A DNA stretch of 64,000 nt from Promicromonospora sp. MEB111. Lineage in GTDB: Bacteria > Actinomycetota > Actinomycetes > Actinomycetales > Cellulomonadaceae. Below are positions 52,887 to 62,784 of the stretch, in pieces. The notes under the pieces were generated by a model, which saw only the letters and a program-made list of their open reading frames with translations, searched no databases and was not told where the DNA came from. The stretch lies in contig NZ_JARVSD010000008.1 of the NCBI RefSeq assembly GCF_030209445.1, forward strand, positions 372,001 to 436,000. Direction: 5' to 3'. Every line of letters starts with the position of its first letter. Position 1 is the first letter of the stretch. Made by a program: the position numbers and the translations under genes.

Positions 52887-54908
52887 CTACCAGATGCGGA
52901 CCCGGTCCTCCGGGGCCAGGTAGAGCGCGTCGCCCGGCTGGACGTCGTAGGTCGCGTAGAACTCGTCCACGTTGCTCACCACGCCGTTGCAGCGGAACTC
53001 GTTGGGGGAGTGCGGGTCCGTCGCGAGGCGGCGGAGCACCTCCTCGTCGCGGCCCTTGGACTGCCAGACCTGGGCCCAGCCGAGGAAGATCCGCTCCAGG
53101 GCGGTCAGGCCGTCCACGACGGGCGCCTCGTCCAGCGGCTTGCCGAGCGCGATCCGGTAGGCCTTGATCGCGATCGACAGCCCGCCCAGGTCGCCGATGT
53201 TCTCGCCGATGGTCAGGCTGCCGTTGACGTGGCCCTCCGCGGCGGCCTCCCCTGCGGTACCTGCCCCTTCGCCGACGGCGGACGCCGCCAGCTGCGCCGG
53301 CCGGAACGCGTCGTACTGCGCGATCAGCGCGCTCGTACGCTTCTCGAACTCGGTCCGGTCCGTGTCGGTCCACCAGTCCTCGAGGCGGCCGTCGCCGTCG
53401 TACTTGGAGCCCTGGTCGTCGAACCCGTGCCCGATCTCGTGCCCGATGACGCCGCCGATCCCGCCGAAGTTCACGGCGTCGTCGGCCTCGGGGTCGAAGA
53501 ACGGGGGCTGCAGGATCGCCGCGGGGAACACGATCTCGTTCATGCCCGGGTTGTAGTAGGCGTTGACGGTCTGCGGCGTCATGAACCACTCGTCGCGGTC
53601 CAGCGGCTTGCCGATCTTGGCCAGCTCGTAGTCCTGGTCGAACGCGTTGGAGCGGCGCACGTTGCCGAGCACGTCGGCGGCGTCCACCTCCAGGCCCGAG
53701 TAGTCGCGCCAGCGCACCGGGTAGCCCACCTTGGGGGTGAACTTCTCCAGCTTGGTCAGCGCCTTCGCCTTGGTCTCGTCGGTCATCCAGTCGAGGCCTT
53801 CGATCGACTCCCGGTAGGCGGCGACCAGCGCCTCCACGAGGCGGTCCATCCGGGCCTTGTTCGACGGCGGGAAGTGCCGCGCGACGTACTCCGCGCCGAC
53901 GACCTCGCCCAGCGCGCCCTCGACCAGCGCCACGCCGCGCTTCCAACGCTCGCGCACCTCCTGCGCTCCGGTGAGGGTGCGACCGTAGAAGTCGAAGTTG
54001 GCCTCGACGATCTCGTCGGTGAGGTACGGCGCCCGGGCGCTGACCACGTGGTACGTCATCCAGAGCTGCCAGTCGAGCAGCGACAGCTCGCTCCAGAGGG
54101 CGGCGAACCCGGTCGCGAAGTCGGGCTCGCGCACCACGATGTCGTCGAACGACCCGGCCGGCACGCCCAGCGCCTCGGCCCAGGCCACCCAGTCGAAGCC
54201 CGGCGCGGAGTCGACGAGCGCGGCCAGCGTCATCGGGTTGTAGGTGAGCGTCGCGTCGCGGTCGCGCACCACGTCCCAGTGGTGGCCGGCGAGCTGCTTC
54301 TCGACGTCGTACACGCGCTGCGCGGCGTCCTCGGGCGTGATGCCCCACGTCTCCTGGACCGGGGCGAAGCCCAGCATCCGGGCCACGTGCGGCACGTACT
54401 TCTTGCGCAGCTCGGCGTACTGCTCCTCGCGGTAGTACGCCTCGTCGGGCAGGCCGAGCCCGGACTGCCGCAGGTAGACGACGTACTTCTCCGGGTCGGA
54501 CGCGTCGTTGTCCACCCAGAAGCGCACGCCGGCGGTGCCGCCCGTGCGCTGCAGCGCACCCAGCGCGCGGGTCAGCGCGGCGGCGTCCCCGGCGTCCTTG
54601 ATCAGGGCGAAGTCCTCGTCCAGGGGTGTCGTGCCGAGCTCGGCGATGCGCTCGGTGTCCATGAAGCTGGCGTACAGGTCGCCGATCGTGGAGCCGGTGG
54701 GCGCGTCCTGGATGATCTCCCGGACGTGCACCTCGGCCTGGTCGTAGAGAGCGCGGAACGCCCCGTCCATCGCGCGGTCGGCGGGGATCTCGTGCCCGTC
54801 GATCCACCTCCCGTTCACGTGGCGGTACAGGTCGTCCTGCGGTCGGGTTGCGGGGTCGAGCGCGTCGAGGTCGATCCCCGACGTGAGTCCCGTGGCGTCG
54901 GTGGTCAT
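52887..54908 (-). CDS. M13 (neprilysin-type) metallopeptidase
   Basis: 673 aa zinc endopeptidase. HEIGHGFDDQGSKYDGDG is the HExxH region, with NAYYNPGMNEIVFPAA upstream and the third ligand Glu in TIGENIGDLGG; the carboxyl tail RVRIW matches the family CxxW/RVW end. There is no signal peptide or membrane helix, so it acts inside the cell, like the mycobacterial Zmp1 form. Starts with ATG 54908. Confidence 0.95.
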   Translation of the reverse strand: MTTDATGLTSGIDLDALDPATRPQDDLYRHVNGRWIDGHEIPADRAMDGAFRALYDQAEVHVREIIQDAPTGSTIGDLYASFMDTERIAELGTTPLDEDFALIKDAGDAAALTRALGALQRTGGTAGVRFWVDNDASDPEKYVVYLRQSGLGLPDEAYYREEQYAELRKKYVPHVARMLGFAPVQETWGITPEDAAQRVYDVEKQLAGHHWDVVRDRDATLTYNPMTLAALVDSAPGFDWVAWAEALGVPAGSFDDIVVREPDFATGFAALWSELSLLDWQLWMTYHVVSARAPYLTDEIVEANFDFYGRTLTGAQEVRERWKRGVALVEGALGEVVGAEYVARHFPPSNKARMDRLVEALVAAYRESIEGLDWMTDETKAKALTKLEKFTPKVGYPVRWRDYSGLEVDAADVLGNVRRSNAFDQDYELAKIGKPLDRDEWFMTPQTVNAYYNPGMNEIVFPAAILQPPFFDPEADDAVNFGGIGGVIGHEIGHGFDDQGSKYDGDGRLEDWWTDTDRTEFEKRTSALIAQYDAFRPAQLAASAVGEGAGTAGEAAAEGHVNGSLTIGENIGDLGGLSIAIKAYRIALGKPLDEAPVVDGLTALERIFLGWAQVWQSKGRDEEVLRRLATDPHSPNEFRCNGVVSNVDEFYATYDVQPGDALYLAPEDRVRIW

Positions 54909-54957
54909 TGCGCCAGCGTACGCAACGTGGACCTCGTGCATGAGGGAAGATGGGGCC

Positions 54958-55410
54958 ATGCGTCTCCACATCGCCGCCGACCACGCCGGGTACGACCTCA
55001 AGCAGCACCTGGTGGGCCATCTCACCGCGGCCGGGCACGAGGTCGTCGACCACGGTGCCCACGAGCTCGACCCCCAGGACGACTACCCGTCCTTCTGCCT
55101 CTCCGCCGGTGAGGCAGTCGTGGCCGAGCCGGGCTCGCTCGGCATCGTGATCGGTGGATCGGGCAACGGCGAGCAGATCGCCGCCAACAAGGTGACCGGG
55201 GTCCGGGCGGTGCTCGCCTGGTCGCTGGAGACCGCGAGGCTGGGCCGCCAGCACAACGACGCGAACGTGATCGCCGTGGGCGGGCGCATGCACTCCGTGG
55301 AGGAGGCGACGTCGTTCGTCGAGGCCTTCGTGGCCGAGCCGTTCAGCGGCGACGCGCGGCACCAGCGCCGCATCGACCAGCTCGCCGAGTACGAGAGCAA
55401 GCGTGCCTGA
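54958..55410 (+). CDS. rpiB: ribose-5-phosphate isomerase B
   Basis: 150 aa LacA/RpiB enzyme of the pentose phosphate pathway, interconverting ribose 5-phosphate and ribulose 5-phosphate. Start HIAADHAGYDLK, active site GGSGNGEQIAANK and LARLGRQHNDANVIAVGGR-type segment; it has the family's Asn/His. The glycosylase gene overlaps its end by 8 bp, so the two are co-translated. Confidence 0.95.
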   Translation: MRLHIAADHAGYDLKQHLVGHLTAAGHEVVDHGAHELDPQDDYPSFCLSAGEAVVAEPGSLGIVIGGSGNGEQIAANKVTGVRAVLAWSLETARLGRQHNDANVIAVGGRMHSVEEATSFVEAFVAEPFSGDARHQRRIDQLAEYESKRA

Positions 55411-56428
55411 GGGGCACACCGTCCACCGCCTCGCGCGGACGTTCTCGTCGCTGTTCGCGGGGCAGGTCCTGTTGGTGAGCAGCCCGCAGGGGCGGTTCGC
55501 GGACGGCGCGGCCGTGCTCGACGGCCGCCGTCTGGTGGCGAGCGAGGCCTGGGGCAAGCAGCTCTTCCTGGGCTTCGCGGCGGCCGACGCGCCGGGTGCT
55601 GCCGCCGCCGGCTCCCGCGCGGCCGACGTCCTGTGGCTGCGCACGCACCTCGGGCTGTACGGCGCGTGGACGTTCGCCGGCGCCCCGGACGCACCCGAGG
55701 TCGCGCACGCGATCGGCGCGCCCCGGCGTCGGATCGGGGAGCGGGACTCGGTGCCGGCGCCGCCCGGCCCGGACGTTCTGCCGACGGACGCGGCGCCGTC
55801 CGACGCCTGGGAGGTGCCCGAGCCGCGCGGGCAGGTGCGCGTGCGCCTGCTCGGCGCGCACGCCGTGGCCGACCTCACGGGTCCGACGGCGTGCGAGGTG
55901 ATCACCGCCGACGAGAAGAAGGCGGTCGAGGCCCGGCTGGGCCCCGACCCCATCCGGGACGACGGCGACCCCGACGCGTTCGTGGCCGCCGTGGGCCGGT
56001 CGCGCGTGACGATCGGGCAGCAGCTCATGGACCAGGCCGTCGTCGCCGGCGTCGGGAACATCTACCGCGCCGAGGTGCTGTTCCGCGCCGGCGTCGACCC
56101 GCTGCGCCCGGGGCGCGACGTGCCCGCCGCGGCCGTCCGCGCGATCTGGGACGACCTCGTGGTCCTCATGCGCGACGGCGCCGACCGGGGCGCGATCGTC
56201 ACGACGCGACCGGCGGACCGGGCGGACGGCGGCGCCGAGCCCGTCCCGGCGCCCGGCCGCGGCCGGACCCGGCAGAACACCGACGGCTCGCCGGGGTCGG
56301 TGCCCTCCGACCAGGCCTTCTACGTGTACCACCGCGACGGGCTGGCCTGCCGGGTGTGCGGGTCGCCGGTGCTGGTCAAGGAGCTGGCGGGCCGCAACCT
56401 GTTCTGGTGCGGTACCTGTCAGGCCTGA
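55403..56428 (+). CDS. nei: Fpg/Nei-family DNA glycosylase (Nei2-like)
   Basis: 341 aa base-excision repair enzyme that removes oxidised pyrimidines and nicks the strand. It starts MPEGHTVHRLARTF (catalytic Pro2-Glu3; PEGHT is the Nei2 form). Helix-two-turn-helix QQLMDQAVVAGVGNIYRAE and C-terminal zinc finger CRVCGSPV...FWCGTCQ are intact. Two insertions rich in Ala/Pro (about 100-145, 260-305) lengthen it. It shares 8 bp with rpiB and its last 10 bp overlap the convergent kinase. Confidence 0.95.
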   Translation: MPEGHTVHRLARTFSSLFAGQVLLVSSPQGRFADGAAVLDGRRLVASEAWGKQLFLGFAAADAPGAAAAGSRAADVLWLRTHLGLYGAWTFAGAPDAPEVAHAIGAPRRRIGERDSVPAPPGPDVLPTDAAPSDAWEVPEPRGQVRVRLLGAHAVADLTGPTACEVITADEKKAVEARLGPDPIRDDGDPDAFVAAVGRSRVTIGQQLMDQAVVAGVGNIYRAEVLFRAGVDPLRPGRDVPAAAVRAIWDDLVVLMRDGADRGAIVTTRPADRADGGAEPVPAPGRGRTRQNTDGSPGSVPSDQAFYVYHRDGLACRVCGSPVLVKELAGRNLFWCGTCQA

Positions 56429-57399
56429 TCGCGCGCCACCTCGTCGAGCACCCGCGCGAGGTGGCGGGCGGGCGCCTCACCCCAGTCCGCCCACTCCGCG
56501 TCGGAGGCCTCGCCGAGGGCGTCCCACCACGACGACGAGCGGTTGACCGCGTGGGTCACCGCGGCGGCACGCAGCAGCTCGTCGAGCGCTCCGGCGTCGA
56601 GGGGTACGTCCCACTCCGCGAGGAACGCGGCCTGGACCGGCTCCCAGGGCACCTGGCCGTCGTGCTCCACGACCGCCCGCGGCACCATGAGCGTCTCCAG
56701 CGGGTGTGCCCACTGGGCGTCGCCGAAGTCGAAGACCCGCAGGTCCCCGTCGACCACGAAGACGTTGCCCGGATGCAGGTCGCCGTGCTGCAGCGACGTC
56801 GGGAAGGGGCCCGCCGCCAGCGTGCCGGACGCGCGCTCGACGACCGGGTACGCCTCGCGCAGACGCGCCGCGACGTCGTCCGCGAGCCGGGCCGGATGGC
56901 CCGGCGGGAGGGTGGCGAGGCGGTCCAGCATCGCGCCGAACCGGTCCGCGGTCCCCTGCGGCGCGCGGTCGGGCAGCCCGGTGTCCTGTGCCTCGTCCGC
57001 ATGCCGCGCGACGTGCCGCTGGAGGCGGGCCCAGGTCCGCAGCACGGAGACCCAGTCGTCGAGGACGGGCTCGTGCGAGTCGGCCAGGGTGCTGCCCCGG
57101 TCCACGGTGAGCATCCAGCCCCGGTCGGGCGCGGCGGCAACCGGACCGTCCACGTCGTGGGGCACCAGCCGGGCCAGGAGCGTCTGGAGCCCGGGTTCGA
57201 ACGTCATCGCCGCACAGCCCGCCTTGAACCAGAGACGTCCGCCTGTGGTCTCGACCGCGAGCTGGGTCGACCACGGGCGCACCCGCGGCTGCGCGACGGA
57301 CGTCACCTCGTGGCCCCGTCGTGCGACGACGTCGGCGACCCAGGACTCGGCCTCGGCGCGCCACGCGTCTCCGGTGACCACCGCGGAGAACGCCGGCAT
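56419..57399 (-). CDS. APH-fold phosphotransferase (active-site intact)
   Basis: 326 aa aminoglycoside/choline kinase fold. Unlike the two tandem pseudokinases at 36236-38197 it keeps LQHGDLHPGNVFV (catalytic Asp and Asn) and RVFDFGDAQWAHP (metal Asp). The N-terminal lobe has LWFKAGC with the ATP lysine. Substrate unknown. Starts at ATG 57399 within the stop of the Eis-like gene (TGATG), so the two form an operon. Confidence 0.88.
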   Translation of the reverse strand: MPAFSAVVTGDAWRAEAESWVADVVARRGHEVTSVAQPRVRPWSTQLAVETTGGRLWFKAGCAAMTFEPGLQTLLARLVPHDVDGPVAAAPDRGWMLTVDRGSTLADSHEPVLDDWVSVLRTWARLQRHVARHADEAQDTGLPDRAPQGTADRFGAMLDRLATLPPGHPARLADDVAARLREAYPVVERASGTLAAGPFPTSLQHGDLHPGNVFVVDGDLRVFDFGDAQWAHPLETLMVPRAVVEHDGQVPWEPVQAAFLAEWDVPLDAGALDELLRAAAVTHAVNRSSSWWDALGEASDAEWADWGEAPARHLARVLDEVARDQA

Positions 57400-58715
57400 C
57401 AGAACACCCAGGACGCACCCGGCGCGACCGGCCAGCCGAACGCGGTGCTCGCGCGCGCCAGCACGCCGGGCCGCTGCCCGGGCCGGGGATGCACCGTGAC
57501 GAGGCCCGCCGCTGCCAACGTCGCGAGCGACGTGCCCCCGAGGTAGGCGGCGCCCAGCTCGCGGACGTCGAGCGACAGGTCGGGCGCCTCGAACTCCGGG
57601 TCGACCCGCTCCACCGACGCCGGCCCGAACGCCTCCGCCCGGAGCCGGTACACGCCGGCGTTCGCCGGGAGGCGGGAGTCGGTCACGGCGAGCGTGACGT
57701 CGACGTCGGCGGCGTACTGCCGCCCCGCGAGGGCGGCGGGGACGTCGACCAGCCGGACCCACAGGTTGTCCGGGGTGCGCGGCGCGGCGGCGCGCAGGTT
57801 CACGAGGAGCTGCGTGATCACGTCGTCCACGGGGAGGATGAACGGGCTGACCTCGTTGGTCAGGTCGAGGTCCAGCAGCACGCCCCACAGGGCACGGGCC
57901 GCCGGGGCGTCGAGCGCCACGACCTCGCCCGCGCTGACCTGGCCGCGCGGGCCGGTCGGCTCCCAGGAGAGGTTGCGCCGGAACGTCACGTAGCCGCGGG
58001 GCTCCCCGTCGAGCTCGACGACGATGATGCGGCGCGACTCGCGCCCGCCGCGATGGATCGGGGCGTCGTCCCAGAGGACGGCCTGCAGCTCCTCGGTCTC
58101 ACGCGTGACCCAGCCGGGCCGGTTGATGCCCGGCTCCCCGGTCGGCACGGCGCCGGCCGCGCGGTGCAGGCGGTCGACGAGCTCGCCGTGGCGCTCGCGG
58201 GAGGCCACCTCGACCCGGACCGTGTGCCGCTCCGCGCCCGGCACGTCGCGCAGTGCCGCGCCGCGCGGGATGTCGAGACGCAGGTCGTCGGCCGCGTGGC
58301 CGTAGCCGAACCGGCCGTAGATCGGGGCCTCCGCGGCGAACAGGGCGCTGAGCGGTTCGCCCCGCTCGGCGGAGCGCGCCAGGTGCAGGTTGATCATCGC
58401 GGTCAGCAGGCCGCGGCGGCGGTGCTGCGGGTGCACGCCCACCCAGGTCAGGCCCGCCGTCGGCAGCTCGGCGCCGGGCACGGGGAACTGCCCGAACGGG
58501 TAGGACGCGTGCATGGCCACCAGGCCGTCCACGCCGTCCGCCTCGATGGCCAGGGCGCGCTCCCAGGTCAGCGGGGACGGGGTGGCGTCGAGGTCGTCGT
58601 GGGCGTGGCCCGTCGGGAAGGCCCAGGTGTCGAGCTCGGTCACGAGGCGCTGGTCGTCGGAGGTCAGCGTGCGCCAGCGGTAGCCCGCCGGCAGGGCGAT
58701 CTGGGGAAGTGCCAT
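57399..58715 (-). CDS. Eis-like GNAT N-acetyltransferase
   Basis: 438 aa, double GNAT domain plus an SCP2-like C-terminal domain as in mycobacterial Eis. AcCoA site WVGVHPQHRRRGLLTAMINL and the catalytic region APIYGRFGYGHA with the general-acid Tyr are present. It ends in Phe, whose terminal carboxylate is the catalytic base in Eis. Such enzymes acetylate amines, including aminoglycosides and host proteins. Its operon partner is an APH-fold kinase, so together they might modify the same aminocyclitol or amine, by inference. Confidence 0.92.
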   Translation of the reverse strand: MALPQIALPAGYRWRTLTSDDQRLVTELDTWAFPTGHAHDDLDATPSPLTWERALAIEADGVDGLVAMHASYPFGQFPVPGAELPTAGLTWVGVHPQHRRRGLLTAMINLHLARSAERGEPLSALFAAEAPIYGRFGYGHAADDLRLDIPRGAALRDVPGAERHTVRVEVASRERHGELVDRLHRAAGAVPTGEPGINRPGWVTRETEELQAVLWDDAPIHRGGRESRRIIVVELDGEPRGYVTFRRNLSWEPTGPRGQVSAGEVVALDAPAARALWGVLLDLDLTNEVSPFILPVDDVITQLLVNLRAAAPRTPDNLWVRLVDVPAALAGRQYAADVDVTLAVTDSRLPANAGVYRLRAEAFGPASVERVDPEFEAPDLSLDVRELGAAYLGGTSLATLAAAGLVTVHPRPGQRPGVLARASTAFGWPVAPGASWVF

Positions 58716-58800
58716 GCGTCGATCGTCGCACCCGTCGGCAAGCGGAAATTAGCCGGTCGGACGGCGGCCGATGTCGGTGTCCGCGTCTACGATCGCATCC

Positions 58801-59247
58801 GTGACCCCGCCGCCGCCCGGACCCCCGCTCACCGATGTCGAGGAGTACGCCGCCGCCGTGCTCGACGTCGTCCGGCGCATCCCGTCCGGCCGCGCGATGA
58901 CGTACGGCCTGATCGCGGAGATCGTCGGTGAGGAGCTCGGCCGGGGCGGCCCGCGCCAGGTCGGGAGCGTCATGGCCGGCTCGGGGAGCAGGTACGCGCA
59001 CCTGGTCCCGGACGACGGCGAGGCCGGGCCCGGTGCGGAGGGCGCCGACGCACCGCCGTCGGACGGCGACCGCGTGCCCTGGTGGCGTGTGGTCAACGCG
59101 GCCGGATCACCGCCCCAGCACTTCCTGACCGAGGCCCTCGACGCGCTGCGCGCCGAGGGCTGCCCGCTGTCCAAGGACGGCCGCCGCGTGAACCTGAGAC
59201 GCGCGGTCTGGTTCCCCGAGGACGAGGAGCCGCCGCACGACGCCTGA
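58801..59247 (+). CDS. alkyltransferase-like (ATL/MGMT-fold) protein
   Basis: 148 aa of the MGMT DNA-binding fold (PSGRAMTYGLIAEIVG, GGPRQVGSVM), but the PCHR active centre is VPWWRVVNAAGSP, so the alkyl-accepting Cys is a Trp (residue 94 or 95). ATL proteins bind O6-alkylguanine without repairing it and hand the site to nucleotide excision repair. A TACGAT -10-like hexamer 6 nt before the GTG suggests leaderless translation. Convergent with the LLM gene across a 57-bp hairpin. Confidence 0.88.
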   Translation: MTPPPPGPPLTDVEEYAAAVLDVVRRIPSGRAMTYGLIAEIVGEELGRGGPRQVGSVMAGSGSRYAHLVPDDGEAGPGAEGADAPPSDGDRVPWWRVVNAAGSPPQHFLTEALDALRAEGCPLSKDGRRVNLRRAVWFPEDEEPPHDA

Positions 59248-59315
59248 CCGGCCCCGCGCCGTCGGCACGATCGACGTCACGCCGGACGGCCCCATCACGG
59301 TCCCGCCGCAGCCGC

Positions 59316-59372
59316 TGAGTGCTGGGTATTCGCCCTTTTTCGTGTGCCAGAAGGGCGAATATCCAGCACTCA
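59316..59372. terminator. bidirectional terminator with 22-bp stem
   Basis: Arms 59316-59337 and 59351-59372 pair over 22 bp with a single G-T. On the plus strand the loop begins with a T run (CTTTTTCG). It lies between the convergent ATL and LLM genes. Confidence 0.75.
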
Positions 59373-59392
59373 ACGACCGGAGAGGGCGGGGA

Positions 59393-60505
59393 TCAGACCT
59401 TGGACGGGGCGACCTTCGCGAGGAGGGAGCCCGCCGTCGAACGGGCACGGCCGGCCAGGGACGCGTCCTGCGTCGCGGCCAGCAGCGCGAGCATGGAGGC
59501 CGGGTCGCCCTGGACGAGCAGGGTCGTGATCGCGGTGCTCTCCCAGGTGGGCAGCTCGCGGCGGATCTTCTCGATCGGCCCGACCAGCGCGATCTCCTCC
59601 ACGAGCTGCGTCGGCACGGCCGCGGCAGCCTCCTCCTTGCGCCCGGCGAGGTACAGCTCCTGCACCTTGTCGAGCGGCTCCTGGTAGCCGAGCCGGTCGA
59701 GCGACTGCTTGTGGAAGTTCGCCTCCTTCGCACCCATCCCGCCCGCGTACAGGGCGATGTGGGGGCGGATCACGTCGGCGGCGGCCTCGACGTCGTCCCG
59801 GACGACGACGGGGACCGTGGCGCACACCTCGAACCGGTCGGTGGCCGAACGTTCCTCCGAGCGGGCGTCGAAGCCCTCGGCGAGCAGCGCGCGGAACTCG
59901 TCGTCCATGCGCGGCGCGTAGAAGCCGGCCATCCAGCCGTCGGCGATCTCGGCGGCCAGGGCCACGTTCTTGGGGCCCTGCGCGGCCAGCACGATCGGGA
60001 TCTCGGGGCGGAACGGGTGCACGGTCGGCTTGAGCGCCTTGCCGAGCCCCGTCGCGCCGGGCGCCTCGGCGGGCAGGGGGAGCTGGTAGAACGAGCCGTC
60101 GTGGGTCACGGGCGCCTCGCGACGCATGACCTGCCGCACGATGTCCACGTACTCGCGCGTCCGGGCGAGCGGCCGCTTGTACGGCTGCCCGTACCAGCCC
60201 TCGACGACCTGCGGGCCGGAGGCGCCGAGCCCCAGCACGAACCGGCCCCGGGACAGGTGGTCCATCGTGAGGGCCTGCATGGCGGTGGCCGTCGGCGTCC
60301 GGGCGGAGAGCTGGGCGATGCCCGTGCCCAGCCGCACGTTCCTGGTCCGCGAGCCCCACCAGGCCAGCGGCGTGAACGCGTCGGACCCGTAGGCCTCCGC
60401 GGTCCAGACCGAGTCGAGGCCCAGCTTGTCGGCGGCAACGATGAACTGCTGGATGCCCTTCGGGGGCCTGCGGGACCAGTAACCGGTCTGGAATCCGATG
60501 CGCAT
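59393..60505 (-). CDS. LLM-class F420-dependent oxidoreductase
   Basis: 370 aa luciferase-like monooxygenase fold that in actinobacteria mostly uses coenzyme F420. Start [65 protein letters not shown] and [19 protein letters not shown] are family features. The substrate is unknown. Ribosome site GAGGTGA. A 23-bp palindrome (60534-60556) is in its promoter region, shared with the divergent YjbR gene. Confidence 0.93.
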   Translation of the reverse strand: MRIGFQTGYWSRRPPKGIQQFIVAADKLGLDSVWTAEAYGSDAFTPLAWWGSRTRNVRLGTGIAQLSARTPTATAMQALTMDHLSRGRFVLGLGASGPQVVEGWYGQPYKRPLARTREYVDIVRQVMRREAPVTHDGSFYQLPLPAEAPGATGLGKALKPTVHPFRPEIPIVLAAQGPKNVALAAEIADGWMAGFYAPRMDDEFRALLAEGFDARSEERSATDRFEVCATVPVVVRDDVEAAADVIRPHIALYAGGMGAKEANFHKQSLDRLGYQEPLDKVQELYLAGRKEEAAAAVPTQLVEEIALVGPIEKIRRELPTWESTAITTLLVQGDPASMLALLAATQDASLAGRARSTAGSLLAKVAPSKV

Positions 60506-60533
60506 GGGGTTCACCTCGTCGTGGGAACGGCTT

Positions 60534-60556
60534 ACCTGGGACGGCGCGTCCCAGGT
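60534..60556. promoter_or_regulatory. palindromic operator between LLM and YjbR genes
   Basis: ACCTGGGACG-GCG-CGTCCCAGGT, perfect 10-bp arms in the 104-bp divergent promoter region. It is the size of a TetR- or MarR-type site. No regulator gene is adjacent. Confidence 0.55.
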
Positions 60557-60609
60557 ACTGGCCCACACCTTACCGGTCCTGCGGCGCCCGTTGTGGCTAC
60601 GGTGGACTC

Positions 60610-61002
60610 GTGGCCACCTACGACGACGTCGCCCGGCTCGCCCTCGCGCTGCCCGAGACGGCCGAGGGTTCGAGCTATCGCCACCGCGCCTGGTCCGTCG
60701 GGACCAAGGCGTTCGCCTGGGAGCGCCCCTTCACCAAGGCCGACCTCAAGCGGTTCGGCGACGAGCCGGTGCCGCGGGGCCCGATCCTCGGTGTGCGGGT
60801 CGAGGACCTGGGGGAGAAGGAGGCGATCCTGGCCGAGGGGCGGCCCGGGTTCTTCACCATCACGCACTTCGACGGCTTCGCCGGGATGCTGATCCAGCTC
60901 GACGTCATCGCCGAGGCCGGGCTGCGCGAGGCCCTGGTCGACGCCTGGCTGGCGACGGCGCCGCCCGGGCTCGCGGAGCAGCACGCCGACCGCCTGCGCT
61001 GA
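60610..61002 (+). CDS. MmcQ/YjbR family DNA-binding protein
   Basis: 130 aa, CyaY-like fold. [21 protein letters not shown] and [20 protein letters not shown] are typical. The family has a tyrosine-rich face and may bind DNA, but its function is not known. The GTG start follows a TACGGT -10-like hexamer, so the message may be leaderless. Confidence 0.9.
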   Translation: MATYDDVARLALALPETAEGSSYRHRAWSVGTKAFAWERPFTKADLKRFGDEPVPRGPILGVRVEDLGEKEAILAEGRPGFFTITHFDGFAGMLIQLDVIAEAGLREALVDAWLATAPPGLAEQHADRLR

Positions 61003-61065
61003 GGCCCTGCGCTGACCGGCGGGCCGGTGATCCCGTCACGCTGCCCAGCCGAGGGCCTGGGCTCG

Positions 61066-61662
61066 TCAGATGGAGTACTCGATGAGCTCCGACGGGTCCT
61101 CGTTGCGGGAGCGCTCCGCGACGGGCGCCTTCGGCACCCGGATCCGCGCGGGGATGCCCACCGCGACGGCTCCTGCGGGAACGTCCTTGACGACGACGGC
61201 GTTGGCGCCGATCTGCGCGTCGTCGCCCACCCAGACGGGGCCCAGCACCTTGGCGCCGGCGCCCACGGTCACGCGGTCCCCGAGCGTCGGGTGCCGCTTG
61301 CCGCGGTTGAGCGACCGGCCGCCGAGCGTGACGCCGTGGTAGAGCATCACGTCGTCGCCCACCACCGCCGTCTCGCCGATCACCACGCCCATGCCGTGGT
61401 CGATGAACATCCTTCGTCCCAGCCGGGCCCCCGGGTGGATCTCGACCCCGGTCGCCGCCCGCGCGAGCTGCGAGAGCAGCCGCGCGGGCAGGCGCAGGGC
61501 CGGCACCCGCCAGAGCCGGTGCGCGGCCCGGTGCGCCCAGAGGGCGTGCACGCCCGGGTAGGCGAGCGCGACCTCCAGGCGGGACCGCGCGGCCGGGTCG
61601 TGGGCGCGCGCGGCGTCGAGGTCCTCGGAGAGGACCCCGAGCAGCCCGCGCCCCTTCGCCAT
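61066..61662 (-). CDS. cysE: serine O-acetyltransferase (EpsC/CysE short form)
   Basis: 198 aa. Makes O-acetylserine from serine and acetyl-CoA, the substrate of CysK. Left-handed beta-helix hexapeptide repeats with [39 protein letters not shown] and [18 protein letters not shown]. The ATG overlaps the cysK stop by 1 bp (TGATG), so both are made from one transcript. The C-terminal tail ends ELIEYSI; a terminal Ile is the usual CysK-binding residue in the cysteine synthase complex. Confidence 0.95.
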   Translation of the reverse strand: MAKGRGLLGVLSEDLDAARAHDPAARSRLEVALAYPGVHALWAHRAAHRLWRVPALRLPARLLSQLARAATGVEIHPGARLGRRMFIDHGMGVVIGETAVVGDDVMLYHGVTLGGRSLNRGKRHPTLGDRVTVGAGAKVLGPVWVGDDAQIGANAVVVKDVPAGAVAVGIPARIRVPKAPVAERSRNEDPSELIEYSI

Positions 61663-62597
61663 CAGTCGACCAGACCCTCGAACAGCGGCGTGGACAGGTA
61701 GCGCTCGCCGAAGTCGGGAATGATCACGACGATCGTCTTGCCGGCGTTCTCCGGGCGCTTCGCGACCTCCAGGGCCGCCGAGAGCGCGGCGCCGGACGAG
61801 GTGCCGACCAGCAGGCCCTCCTCCTTGGCGGCGCGCCGGGCCGCGTCGATCGCGGTGGCGAGGTTGACGTCGATGACCTCGTCGTAGACCTCGCGGTCCA
61901 GGATGTCGGGCACGAAGTTGGCGCCGATGCCCTGGATCTTGTGCGGGCCGGGCTGGCCGCCGTTCAGGATCGGCGACTCCTCGGGCTCGACCGCGATGAC
62001 CTTGACCTCGGGCTTGCGCTCCTTGAGCACCTGGCCGACGCCGGTGATGGTGCCGCCCGTGCCGATGCCGGCCACGAGGATGTCGACGGCGCCGTCGGTG
62101 TCCGCCCAGATCTCCTCGGCGGTCGTGGCGCGGTGGATCGCCGGGTTGGCGGCGTTCGCGAACTGGCGGGCCAGCACGGCGCCCGGGCGCTCCTGCGCGA
62201 TCTTCTCGGTGGCGGCCACGGCGCCCTTCATGCCCTCGGCACCCGGCGTGAGCACCAGCTCGGCGCCGTAGGCGCGCAGCAGGGCGCGGCGCTCCTTGGA
62301 CATGGTCTCCGGCATCGCGAGGACCACCTTGTAACCGCGGGCCGCGCCCACCCAGGCCAGGGCGATGCCCGTGTTGCCCGAGGTGCCCTCGACGATCGTG
62401 CCGCCCTCCTTGAGCTCACCGGACGCCTCGGCGGCGTCGATGATGGACACGCCGATGCGGTCCTTCACGGAGTTGGCGGGGTTGTAGAACTCGAGCTTGC
62501 CGAGAACCGTCGCCTCGAGGCCGTCGGTCAGGCGGTTGAGCTTGACCAGGGGAGTGTTGCCGATGAGCTTGGTCGCGTCGTCGTAGATGCGGGCCAT
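61662..62597 (-). CDS. cysK: cysteine synthase A (O-acetylserine sulfhydrylase)
   Basis: 311 aa PLP enzyme that turns O-acetylserine and sulfide into cysteine. PLP lysine in [11 protein letters not shown], substrate loop [13 protein letters not shown], phosphate-binding [15 protein letters not shown] 62597 behind GAAGGAAG. Transcription appears to start about 350 bp upstream (62958-62986), leaving a long leader with a cysteine-rich leader peptide (62785-62880), which suggests control by cysteine supply. Confidence 0.96.
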   Translation of the reverse strand: MARIYDDATKLIGNTPLVKLNRLTDGLEATVLGKLEFYNPANSVKDRIGVSIIDAAEASGELKEGGTIVEGTSGNTGIALAWVGAARGYKVVLAMPETMSKERRALLRAYGAELVLTPGAEGMKGAVAATEKIAQERPGAVLARQFANAANPAIHRATTAEEIWADTDGAVDILVAGIGTGGTITGVGQVLKERKPEVKVIAVEPEESPILNGGQPGPHKIQGIGANFVPDILDREVYDEVIDVNLATAIDAARRAAKEEGLLVGTSSGAALSAALEVAKRPENAGKTIVVIIPDFGERYLSTPLFEGLVD

Positions 62598-62784
62598 TGT
62601 TCTTCCTTCGCTGGGTGGCGGGTCTGGCTTGGTTCGTGCGTTGCCCGACGTCGGCGCACCGGTCGTGCGGATGCGCGCCTCGGAGCCGGCGTCGAGCGTC
62701 TGGGGCTGGTGTCGGGGCCGGAGCGTCCCGCTGGCGACCTGGCCACGCGGCCGGTGCCGGCGTGGTCTGGCGCGTGCGGACGCT

